A stretch of 64,000 nucleotides of DNA from Codonopsis lanceolata. Lineage: Eukaryota; Streptophyta; Magnoliopsida; Asterales; Campanulaceae. The DNA lies in NCBI GenBank assembly GCA_013146195.2, contig CM028377.1:167503824-167567823 (forward strand). Direction: 5' to 3'. Below are positions 48,185 through 58,900 of this stretch, piece after piece. A program made the translations under genes and the position numbers. The notes under the pieces were generated by a model that saw only the letters and a program-made list of their open reading frames with translations, made no database searches and had not been told where the DNA came from. How positions within the stretch are numbered: position 1 is the stretch's first letter; each line of letters begins with the position of its first letter.

Positions 48185-48385
48185 AACAACGCCCAAAAAT
48201 TTTGACAGGGACGCCCAATTTTTTTTACTGACACCCCAATTTTTTTGAGCAATACCCAAAAACAATTATTCACGCCCAAATTTTTTTACCAACACCACAA
48301 AAATTTTGACCGACATCACAAAATTTTTGAAAGACGCCCAATTTTTTTTACTGACACCCCAAAATTTTTGATCGACGCACAAATT
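48185..48385. repeat. Degenerate tandem repeat of ACGCCCAAATTTTTTTACCGAC-like units
   Basis: About nine units of 20-26 bp, each with a C-rich CGCCCA/CACCCCA part, a T run and a GAC. It lies just left of the MULE. Confidence 0.75.
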
Positions 48386-48478
48386 GAGACATTGACTTTA
48401 TGTGCGCGTCTTTCCTTCATTAAGCAAATCTCCGTCATTTTTCCTCAAAAGATGTACTATGACGATTAAATAAAATTA

Positions 48479-48524
48479 GGGTGAGGAAATTCACACCCCA
48501 AAAACATAGCTCTACATCCCATTA
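48479..48524 (+). repeat. Left terminal inverted repeat of the 7-kb MULE
   Basis: About 45 bp matching the reverse complement of 55470-55515 at roughly 39 of 46 positions. Further inward, TCTACACCCCA recurs several times. Short, imperfect termini fit the non-TIR-rich end of the MULE spectrum. Confidence 0.85.
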
Positions 48525-48846
48525 CTCTCTACACCCCACTTCATTCTCGCTTCTTTCTCTACACCCCAGCTAAAAACCTATTATACCATTTTCCCCAACC
48601 AACCTAATTAATAACCACCAACAAGGTTAATTACCTACTTACCCTTCTTTCTCTACAACACCCCAGTCGAGCTCCATTCACGCAGACGCCGAATTCCTCC
48701 ATGCGCGCAAACTAAAAAATTCAAAAAATCCAACCATTACTCTCAGCAACAATAACAACAACAACAACAACAAAACATCAGCAACATCATCATCAACATT
48801 GTGTGCAAAGGAATCTGATTCTTTCACGTTTTGAAAGTCATCAACA

Positions 48847-51464
48847 ATGTCTTCATCTATTGGTATAATTTTTCATCCTCTTCTACATTTAAATACTGGT
48901 TTTAGGTCTAATTTCAATATCAAATGTATGAAATGCATGAATTTGTGTTGAATTTTCTTTAAAAAATAAAAAAAAAATGAATTTCGGTGGACTGTAAAAA
49001 TCCCGCTGTTCGGACCTGGTTAGATGAACAGTCAATAGGCTGTTCATCTTAAGGTGGTCGAACACGATATAGGTCGTTCAGCTCAAGCTGGCCGAACACT
49101 AAACAGGACGTTCATCTCACTCTGGCCGGACAATCTTAAGCATGTTCATCTCACACTAGCCGAACAGCCCATGAGTTGTTCATCTCACTCTGGCCGAACA
49201 GCCCATGGGTTGTTCATTTTCACTCTGGCCGAACAGCCCATGGGTTGTTCATCTCACTCTGGCCGAACAGCCCATGGGTTGTTCATCTCACACTGGCTGA
49301 AACTCAGATTGGGCACACTTTTCAGACTTTGATTTTGTTTTATTGGAACTATAACCTAATCATGATTTATTTTGTTTGGTGTTTACAGGAAAAATGTTTA
49401 GAAACGTTTATACAAGGAAAAAGGTGACGGCATCCGCTAGAAAAGAAATGGAACGAGCACGCCAACAAGAACACGAGCATGGGCAAGGGCAGGAAGATGA
49501 GCGGGGGCAGGGGCAGACTTTTGAGCATGAGCATGGGCAGGGGCAGGAAGATGAGCATGAGCAGGGGCAGACTTTTGAGCATGGGCATGGGCAGGGGCAG
49601 ACTGAGCAAGAGCATTTTCAGCAGGACCAGGAGCATTTTCAGTTTAAGCAGTCGCAAGGGTAGTTCCAGCAGACTTTTGAGCAAGATCAGGAGCCATTTC
49701 AGTTCGAGCAGTCGCAGGGCAGTTTCAGCAGACTTATGAGCCTCAAATTGAGCTCGGATTTCCTGGTGGTCCACGTGATACATTGTTGCTGACTTCATAT
49801 AAGTCACACGTAGCTGCATATATTTGGGCTGGTAAAGAAGAGCATGGTATTCTAAAATGCCACAATCACACACATAAATTGCTTAATTGGGTCATTCCTA
49901 ATGGCGAAGATTCGAGGGTATTTCGGGGTATGGTCAGGGGCAGTGCGCTTAGTCGACTAAGGCATGTATGCTATGTTGATGTGAATAAGGTCTTAGTTTC
50001 TGCTTTCGTGGAACCATGACATCCAGAGACTAACACTTTCCATATGCCTTTCGGGGAGATGACCATTAGTTTAGATGATGTGTTTTGTCTGCTCGGTCTT
50101 CCTATTGTGGGTGATCCATTATCTTGTGTTAGGGATGTTGATGCCTCATATGTGAGTGAGATGTTGGGAGTGTCACTTGAAGAGGTTTTTGAAGGCATGG
50201 GAAATAAGAGGGGGGCTTCGGTGGCATTGGAGTGGCTACGAGTGAGGTTTAATGATGATGTCACGTCTGAGGATGAGTTTAGGGTGGGTTGTGCTGTGAG
50301 GGCATACTTCTTATTGATCTTGGGTTGCACGATATTTGCTGATAAGAGCGGGACCCGTACCTATTGCGTACTTAGAGTGGCTTGAGAATCTTTAAAATCT
50401 AGATACTTATACGTGGGGAATTGCCACCGTTGCATATTTATATAGACAGCTAGGACAAACATCTAGGTATAACACGAAGCAGATAGCTGGTTCTATGGCA
50501 TTACTTGAGGTAATAATTATAAGTATTCTATACTTTTATATTGTGTATTTACTATTAAAGTTAAAATGTTTTATTTGATACTTGAATCTTTTCATATGTA
50601 TGTTTTATTGCTTTTAGGCGTGGATCTACTTGCGGTTTCCATATCTGAGGCCTCCACATAATGTTGATTACAAGTCTAGATACCCGCTTGCACGTAGGTG
50701 GATCCCGCAAGGGAATCAGGGACGATGCGCTGACCGTTTATTGGCACCACGTGAGCAGTTAGATAGACTGACGAGCCGTGATGTGAGTATACATATTTTT
50801 ATATCAATTTCAACAACTTTTTAATATTAGGTTTTGTATTGAAAGTTTTTGACTTTTTGTTGGTCTATTGTTTTAGGTTGACTGACTTCCTTACAACAGT
50901 AAGGTCAGCGACCGGTTTCCATGGCATCAGATTGCCACGTATCTAGGATGCATACAGATGGGCTATGTTGTCGAGCCATACCATCCAGACAGAGTCCTTC
51001 GACAGTTCGGGCATGTGCAAACGATTCCGAGGACAGTCATTGCTCCAAACTGCGACCCTCGAGATAACTCGAAGGCTTTGCCTCTGTGGTTAGGTTTTGC
51101 TGGGTACTGGTTGACGTCAGATAGCCATCTCCTATCTGATGAACAGCTCGGCAGGCGTGCCCTACGTGCTTGGGATTGTGATCCTGGTTATTTAGACTGG
51201 TACCGGGAGTGTTTACATGTAGTCGTACAGCCTCTTGGTAGACGATCCAGATATGTTAACACCACTACGACTGATGCCGCTGCAGCCGACTCATATGACA
51301 GGATATTAGGAGTTGTGAGGACTATGATTGATCCCACAGTGCGGCGCTGGAGATCTGGTGACCGATCTATACCATATGTGGACTTGGGCTCATTGCTTGA
51401 TAGAGTGCACACAGTTATCAACGGTCCAGCTGATGACACGGGACCGTCTCATAGGAGGCAATAG
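48847..51464 (+). pseudogene. PMD protein gene (MAIN/MAIL-like) of the MULE
   Basis: Exons: 48847-48862 (MSSSI), 49389-50509, 50618-50782 and 50877-51464, all with GT-AG introns. After a short basic start comes a Gln/His/Gly/Glu-rich repeat region (units like EHGQGQEDE). The PMD follows: LLTSYKSHVAAYIW, VLVSAFVE, HPETNTFHMPFGEMTISL, LLGLPIVGDPL, then TYTWGIATVAYLYRQLG, IAGSMALLEAWIYLRFP and YHPDRVLRQFGHVQTIP. These blocks match plant MAIN/MAIL and phosphatase-7-long-form-type PMD proteins, which occur both as host regulators and in transposons. Lesions: TAG at 49661, TGA at 50017, TAA at 50393, TGA at 50881-50885, and net frameshifts near 49720 and 50350. The last exon is fully open to its stop. 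Its role in transposition is unknown. Confidence 0.88.
49042..49315 (+). repeat. 34-bp tandem array, left copy, in the PMD gene's first intron
   Basis: GTTCATC/GTTCAGC recurs at 49042, 49076, 49110, 49144, 49178, 49212, 49247 and 49281, a 34-bp period (one 35). Each unit has GTTCATCTCACTCTGG then CCGAACAGCCCATGGGTT, so it contains GTTC...GAAC half-palindromes. It begins about 560 bp from the left end of the MULE. Confidence 0.93.
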
Positions 51465-52002
51465 TGATGTGGACTATGTTTATGTTTTTTTAATGTTATG
51501 AATTGTAAAACAGTTTTTAGTATTTTTTGTGGTAATGAATTTTTTTAGCAAACTTTGTATAGCAGACTTTGTTTTTTGTGTGGCTTGGTTTTCATGTTAT
51601 TTTTTTATTGCAGACTTTGTATAGCATATGACATTTCATAGCAACATAAAAGAAGCATTAGCAGACGACGAATATCATACATAATTTAAATGGCACGTTC
51701 AAATACATGTTTTTAATATAATACAATCAGAACTACTCCAAATATATACTATCAGAACTACTACCAACAACTCTAGCTGAGCCTACAGATTCACTATACG
51801 AAAGTTGTCGATTAATATATAGTAATTTCAATGCATAAGCAGACGACGAACAATTCTGGTCCCAGACCCATGACACAGGTGCTAAAGGGTAACGATCATG
51901 TAAAAAAACCTACAAATAAATTGAGATGATGTCAATAAATAATTTAAACCAAATAATATGTCAACCAATTGTAAATAAGTGAAGTAAAGCAATCGAAAGT
52001 GA

Positions 52003-55000
52003 TCAAACCTGAATAAAGTGATCACCGTTTACTCTTCCGATACAAATAATATGTGGATCATTTGGGGGTGCGGTCCTCAATGGTAAGTAAGTGAAGCAGT
52101 GTTTTCTATCTAATACCATGAAAGCAATGTTGTAATATGATGCCACCAAATGTCCCATATCATTTGCATTAAACCAATATGCCTTGGGAGCACTAATGTC
52201 GTTATATTGTAGACTCGCGTTCACTTTAGTCACACGATTACGTTCAATTAAGATACGTGTGTATAATTCCTGGTTTGACATCAACTCCATCGACAAGTCT
52301 GCTCGAACCCTGCTCCATGACTCTTCATTTCTATACATAAACCTAACTACGACACGAAAACCGCAATGACCGTCACCAATGATATTCCCTGTGCCCAATA
52401 TGAAAGGCCGAAATTCCTTCGGGAATTGTTGAACGTAATTACCACTAGCTTTCTCGGCCCTCGTACGTTGTCGCACAATCTATTGAAAGTTAAAACAGAT
52501 TAAATTCATAATATATAAATAGCAAACCTTGTATAACAATCCTTGAAATTAAAGAAGATTAATACCAGAATCTTTTTGTTAAGCTGGGCAACTGTAGTGA
52601 ACGTGGGAGGTTGCTGCGATGGAACAACCTCATATAACAATCCTTGATCACAAGGGGAGCAGCTATCTATCATCGACTCCACATGCTCAAATAAACTCGG
52701 ATTACGCTTGGTTGATTTATCTTTTTTTATCTTCGCAGGCTTCGGACGACCACGAGTGCGCACTTCATCCTGTGGAACAATCAAGGAGTTTGTTCTCGCG
52801 TCTTTCACCTCCATCATTCTTTTAATGATTAACAACTTTTCAGTCTCAGGAGCGTTCTCATAATATTCACGAATCTCATCATACGTGCTATTGAATTGAT
52901 TGTCCATATCCAGCTTCACTGAAACTTCAACATTCTCAAGAGTAAGTAACATATCTAATTTCCTCCAAAATGAATCAACTTGATCAAGGGGAATTTGACA
53001 GTCATTTCTTATATACTCAGCAATCTCATGACGACAAGGCAGCCCGCATGTTTTTCGAAGTACACAACCACACAACAACGGGTCTATATAACCATCTTCA
53101 AGTATATTAGTCATCTCATTGTATATCAGACTCAATGCATGAGTAGACACCAAACCTCAAAGTTGTTGAAATATAACTGATTTGTATTTCGGAAAGAACG
53201 TAAGGCTTTTCGTGAATGACACCTTGATTGCAATGTGAGATGTCTCAATCAGGGTGTGCAACTGTCTCCAACATGTCTCAAAGTCACCTTGACTTGATTT
53301 CAACTGTCTTTTTAAAGCTGCATGTTGACTCTCTACCCTAAAATAAGATACAATTAATATTTGTATTGCATGACAAAATTTATGGAAAACAATGAAATGT
53401 TGAAAACATTTAAATACCTGCTTGTTGTGTTGTTGTCAGAGTGCATTACATTATTCGTCCAAACCGACACAAACCTTTCCTTGTACGGCCGTATCCATTG
53501 CTTCATGGCGTACTCAACCGCAGTAGGATAATCAATAAAATCCATCTGAAATCTCTTCAGGTATTCTTCATATATTTGCTTATTTTTTGCATCCACCAAA
53601 AAATTCCAACAGATGGTAAATTGATCCCATTGCACTTTTGTGCGAAAGTATTTCTTACAATTCGCAAGGATGTTTTTGTTGATATGCCATCGACAAAGTA
53701 AATGTTGAGAGGTAGGAAAAGTTACCTCAATTGCATTCATTAACGCAAGATCTCTGTCAGTTACTATCACAGTTGGCAAGGAGGATTGATTCATCAAAGA
53801 TTTCAAGATACCAAGCGCCCAAATGTAGTTATCTTGCAACTCCGACCCCATATATGCAGCTCCAACCAAAAATGTCATATTTGTCGACATCACACCAACA
53901 ATCTCCAACAAGGGTAACTTATATCTGTTTGTCTTGTAAGTGCAATCCATGAAGAGAACCTTGGGAAAAGAACGTAATAACTCAACGCTCATTGGATGAG
54001 TCAAGAACAAATCTTGGACAGTGTTGGTTTTCTCACATCTCCTATGATGGTAGTAATATCCATGCTCTATCAATTTTGCTACAAGTTGCTGCATTTGCGA
54101 TCGACCATCACGCTCGATAATTTTATTCTTGCTACGAGCATTGTAAATAGTCCGTATTGAAGACTTATTACTTTGAAACTTCTCGTGTAAACCTTGCAAA
54201 ATGTCCTTAGGCCTCGAATTGGCATGCGACATGTCAAGAACATAAGCCTTCTCCGGCTCTGATAATCGACCAACAAATGAGTGGCCATGCATGTGAGGGG
54301 CCTCGGCATGGTTATGCAACCCACATTCAACCTGAAGTTCCCATACTCCTTCACATAATTGTATGCCCTTCAAACGAAATGGACACCCACATTTTTTCGA
54401 TCCACATTCTCTCTTGCTATTCTTTGTTATTTTACTCGAATCATCACCTTTTTTTTGACGAGGTTGCCCACCACATTCACAACCTAAAGTCAACCGAGGT
54501 CCTCTATTTGCCGTACCACTACCAGACCTATAGTAATTACTATCACAAGTCCATTCTCCCTTCCGGTCGCACGAACCCAATCAAATAAGTCATCCGGGGA
54601 TGAAAAATATGCGTGATTTACAAACACATTGCTGTAATCTATAACAATCTGTTGTTGAAGAGGAATGATCGCATTATTTACAGGACCAACGACACTGTGC
54701 TCAGTAGGATACGTGTTTGCTTCCTGAAAAATAAGAAAAAAAACATGTTAAAAATTCATGATTCTGCACTGTTCATAGACTGTCCAGTCAGTGTGTGGAT
54801 GTGAATTTGTTCAGCCAGGATGAGATGAACAGAAGTGAGAGTGTTCGGACAGGCTGAGATGAACAGCAATGAGAGTGTTCGGCCAGACTGAGATGAACAC
54901 AACTGTTGGTGTTCGACCAGAGTGTGATGAACACCCATAAGGCTGTTCGGCCAGTGCTGGCCGAACATCCTTAAGGGTGTTCATCACACCAGAGCCGAAC

Positions 55001-55088
55001 AGACGTAAAACACAGCTCGAATTTTTGGGCTAAAAATCAAATTTTAATCGAAGAAAGTGAAAGAAATACTTACATTACCCGACCCCAT
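52003..55088 (-). pseudogene. MULE transposase (FAR1-like) fused to an OTU-type cysteine protease domain
   Basis: Exons on the minus strand: 55088-55074 (MGSGN), 54723-53418, 53337-52566 and 52479-52003, all GT-AG. Domains in order: a FAR1/WRKY-GCM1-type zinc domain (DDLFDWVRATGRENG, then CGSKKCGCPFRLKG and GLHNH); the MULE transposase core with MDCTYKTN, VTDRDLALMNAI and CRWHINKNI; a SWIM finger (CGCVLRKTCGLPCRHE, 53072-53028). A low-complexity linker leads to a last exon with an OTU fold signature: GDGHCGFR (Asp 52374, Cys 52365) and, near the end, NGDHF (His 52020). Only two lesions are seen: a frameshift near 54540 and a TGA at 53159-53157. Transposase would bind the termini and cut. The OTU part would be a deubiquitinase if active. 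The length is about 860 residues, with the core as in known MULEs. Confidence 0.92.
54790..55003 (-). repeat. 34-bp tandem array, right copy, inverted, in the transposase gene's first intron
   Basis: GATGAAC (the complement of GTTCATC) recurs at 54824, 54858, 54892 and 54926, exactly 34 bp apart, with GTTCGGCCAG between. Two more diverged units follow to about 55003. It begins about 510 bp from the right end. The intron spans 55073-54724. Confidence 0.93.
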
Positions 55089-55199
55089 GACTTCTTTAAG
55101 CTCCTTATAATGTTATTTTTGACAGTGTGATTATGTTTGGTGTTGGTTTTGAGAGAGTTTTTTGAAAAAAAAATTGGAAGAAGAAAACACAATGAGGTC

Positions 55200-55360
55200 C
55201 CGTAAAAACATTTATTTGTGGTTTTGAGATTTGTGGTGTAAATATAAAATAATGGGGTGTAAGGAGTATTATTTGTTTTTAGTATAGTATTTGTAATTTT
55301 GAAATTTGAGGTGTAAATATAAAACAATGGAGTGTATGGAGTATTATTTGTCTTTTATTA
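55200..55360. repeat. Two-copy 77-bp repeat near the right MULE end
   Basis: GGTGTAAATATAAAAYAATGG followed by GTGTANGGAGTATTATTTG occurs at about 55231 and 55308. It lies between the terminal repeat and the first exon of the transposase gene, in its likely promoter. Confidence 0.65.
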
Positions 55361-55469
55361 TAAGAGTATTATAGTTATTTCAATGTGGTGTAGTGATTAA
55401 TTAATGGTGTGTAATGTTTAAAAGGGCTTATTAGGTCATTTCACTTAATGACATTTGTGTAATTATTTC

Positions 55470-55515
55470 AAGTGGGGTGTATAGATAGGTTTTTGGGGTG
55501 TAAATATCCCCACCC
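55470..55515 (-). repeat. Right terminal inverted repeat of the 7-kb MULE
   Basis: Inverted partner of 48479-48524, ending CCCCACCC directly before the second ataaaatta. Confidence 0.85.
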
Positions 55516-55958
55516 ATAAAATTATCATGAACTTTTGAAATTATATTTTCTTAACAATGTATTGATCCGGTTATCACCGTTAAAAATACACCAAAGTAAA
55601 CCCGTCAAAATTCCTCCCTATTATAATTTATAACCCGTAAATCTAATTGGTTTGAGTTTTCACCCTGTAAACTTTAGCTTTACAAGACATAAAATTCCTA
55701 AATTTGGGCCGACAACACAGAACACATAACTCCTAAAATTGGGCCGAGGCCTTAGCCAAGATAAAGAACCGTAGAGGAATAGAATGAGCATTATTATATT
55801 TATGGGGAACCGTGTAACGGCTTGTTTTCGAGACACGCACAAACAGGAATCGAGCGTCATCAATTAGGAGCGTTTGCGTCCGTGCAAGAAAAAGGCACTG
55901 TTGGAAATAGCAAGCAGCAGGATCGGTCAGCCTTGCGTTGAATAGTTGGGGAAACAGC
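55516..55958 (+). promoter_or_regulatory. Proximal promoter and 5' leader of the cytidylyltransferase gene
   Basis: Only 443 bp separate the MULE end from the start codon. A TATTATATTTATGG stretch near 55792 could be the TATA region; the transcription start is not determinable by eye. More distal native promoter sequence would lie left of the MULE, before 48478. Confidence 0.4.
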
Positions 55959-58900
55959 ATGGAGGCCGAGCCGCAGGAACAGGAACGGGAACCGGAGCCG
56001 GAGCAGCGCAAAACCCGATATTGGATCAGGGACCCACCGACCGACCGACCTGTTCGTGTTTACGCCGACGGTATTTACGACCTCTTCCACTTCGGTCATG
56101 CCCGCTCTCTTGAGCAAGCTAAGAAATCGTAATTCCTCCGATCCCTCTCTATAATTATCGATTTGTTTTTTTCCGGGACAATATCATGTGTTATCTGTAG
56201 ACATGTATGAAATGGATGGTCTTGTCTTTTTAATTAATTTTATTATATTAAGAATAATCTGGCTGCAATCACTATGGATCATCACTGGGGATTTGGGTTT
56301 TTTCGTTGAAATCATTATCTATGTTGTTCCAAAAAAAATTTATTTTATATGAATTGTTTAATTTGTTTTTTTCTCTCATTTCTTTTACTAGGGTGGCCCT
56401 GAACCGTGCCTTTTGCTTCTTAGCTTTCTATCTTTGGTGGTGGTGTGTATGGTTTTTTCTGTATTTTTTTTGGGGGGGGGGTGGGTTTTGGTTGGTGGAG
56501 TTATATTGTTCAATGTTGGTGGGGCACGTTTAAACTTGCATCCTTGTTTGTATCATGTTTGCGACCGTCGAATTCGGTATGTTTACCAAAGAAAACCATG
56601 ATTGATTCAACAAACTTAATTTCTCTGTCACATCATTTGGTCATTCCAAGCCAACGACTTGAATGTCCTGTAATTAAGGCTTTCATTAGATTGATTTGGA
56701 GCAAAAAGTTCAACCTCAAAGTTAGATTGTAATCATTGAGATCAATTTTGTGAGTTTGATCGTTGAGTTGATTTTCCCTTTTTTGAATAACACAAGAAAA
56801 GATACACGTACCAGAATAGCAATGAGTATTACAACCTGACAAAAATATATCAGGAATTATGATAGGTTCCGTCATCACTACGAGGTCTCATCATGTTCCC
56901 GAGTACATGTTAATTTTTCTTTTTCTTTTTGGTACAAAGGAGAGAACAGAGTACATGTTAATGTGGTAATGAAGACCTACCTTGACCCATCAAGTGATAT
57001 CTTAATATTTCCTTTTCCTACAGTAGTACAGTTGCTAAAATCCAAAATTTTAATATTTTGTTACTACTTTCATCTATTTAAGTAAATTATATTTATAAGG
57101 AATCTATCCTTTTCTATCATAAAACATTATTTGATTGTTACTGTTCTAAACTTCTAATTGGACAATTATGGGAGATCAATCACTGAAATAATTAATTTAG
57201 GACGTCCAACACTCAAGAGAAACGTAACGACCCTGCTAGGAAGTCCAATTAAAACAAAACCCAAACAGGGGGGCATATTAGCTATTAAACACCAACACCC
57301 TAAAACAACCAATCTAAAGCACCTATGTTGATTGCAAGAACTTGAAATTGTTCTCCCGAAATTATTACTGAGTTTAAAAATCTAATGTTAGAATTAAAAT
57401 GTCGAAAAAAATTTAATGTTCAATGGAATTACATTCCCACAGTGTTGGGATGGAGAATGAAAAACCATTGACACACGTGTTTGACTTAATTGATCGAATG
57501 CATTTTGTGATGATTTCATGTTTGGTACGTGGGAACACCTATTGGAATATGATGAAAATGAGGAGGGCTTGTGAGAAATAAAGAGAGCTTGTTAGAAATG
57601 AGAGAGGAGTGAATAGGCCGGGCATGATATAAGAAGGGGTAGTTTATAAATGGTGGAAATTAAGTGAGTATTTGCTTTAAAAGAGCTAGTCCTACAATAT
57701 TTTCTTTATAGAATTGCTATTCCATCAACCCTGAAGGAATTTATTTGGGATTGAAGTTGTTATTTCGTCATTTTTTTAATAGGTAAAGTGTGACCCCCCT
57801 TGTTTTTTTTTTGATAAGTAAAGTATTATATACCAAAGCGTCTAAACAGGAGACGCGGCCTTTTTACAAACTATAAGCATACACAAAACGGACTAATCTA
57901 TAGAAAGACTATTCACAAAATCAATACAAGAAATGTTATGAATGTTGGAAGAATTAGTGTCCTCAACCCCCCAAAAAGACAACGTACGAAGTAACTCATC
58001 CTTTAACTTATCCACCGTCCTCTCCTCATCCTCAAACACCCTCCTATTCCTTTCCCTCCAAATGATCCACCAAATACCCGAGGCTGCGTGCGAAGCTGAT
58101 CCTTCTTCTCCGCTTGTACAAAGACCAACTCAAAAGGAGATCTTTAACAGATCTCGGCATCACCCAAGCAACAGAGAACAGACCAAGCATTAAATTCCAA
58201 AGCATAGACACAATAGGGCAGTGCAGCAACAAGTGATTCACACTTTCTTCACATCCTTTGCACATGAAACACCAATTCACATATATCACTCGACGTCTCT
58301 GCAAATTATCCCCTGTAAGGATGGCTTCACTAGCAGCTTCCCATGCAAAAAACAAAACTCTACTCGGAGCTTTCACTCTCCAAATACTCCGCCAAGGGAA
58401 CACAATTTAGTTAGCCAAACGCGTTTATCAACAGAATCACCCATTCCATTCCCTATTCGGACTTACCAAATACAATCTATATCTATATATATCAATATAT
58501 ATATATATATATATATATACGTATATATATATACGTATATATATATATATATATACATACATACATATATATTTGGTATGGGGATTGATCCTATCAATTT
58601 CCAACACTAGAGCTAACGGAAGGAGGAAGGTTAAGACCAAAACTAACATGGATGACAATTATCAGCATTTAATCCAATATTGTTAATCAAATGCGTTGAT
58701 CAACAGAACCATCCTTTCCATTACGGCCCTATACAGACGTACAAAACACAATGTGTATGAATTACCTATGATCTATAAAGCACGATGCTAGAGCTAAAGG
58801 ATGGGTAAGACCGAAGCCAACATGGACGACTATTATAAGGGTGAGATAGGTTATGCATATTGGGTATGTGTTACTTATTGTAGGCAGAAAATCATTTTTG

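Larger units (their letters stand above)
48479..55515. mobile_element. Complete 7.0-kb MULE encoding transposase-OTU and PMD proteins
   Basis: Termini GGGTGAGGAAATTCACACCCC (left) and, reverse-complemented, GGGTGGGGATATTTACACCCC (right) are flanked by a perfect 9-bp duplication, ataaaatta (48470-48478 and 55516-55524). It has two genes arranged tail to tail: PMD on the plus strand (48847-51464) and transposase with OTU domain on the minus strand (55088-52003). Inverted arrays of one 34-bp repeat lie in the first intron of each gene at almost equal distances from the ends. Both genes carry a few stops and frameshifts, so this copy is probably no longer autonomous. It inserted 443 bp upstream of the cytidylyltransferase start codon. 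Confidence 0.95.

Noticed and set aside
49042..49315. CRISPR-like array (34-bp repeats)
   Set aside because: Units are contiguous with no spacers and lie within a plant MULE intron; the 75-bp array at 8373 is likewise a plain tandem repeat.
49367..49873. 168-codon Leu/Pro-rich minus-strand frame
   Set aside because: Antisense shadow of the Gln/His/Gly-repeat part of the PMD gene; conserved motifs are on the plus strand.
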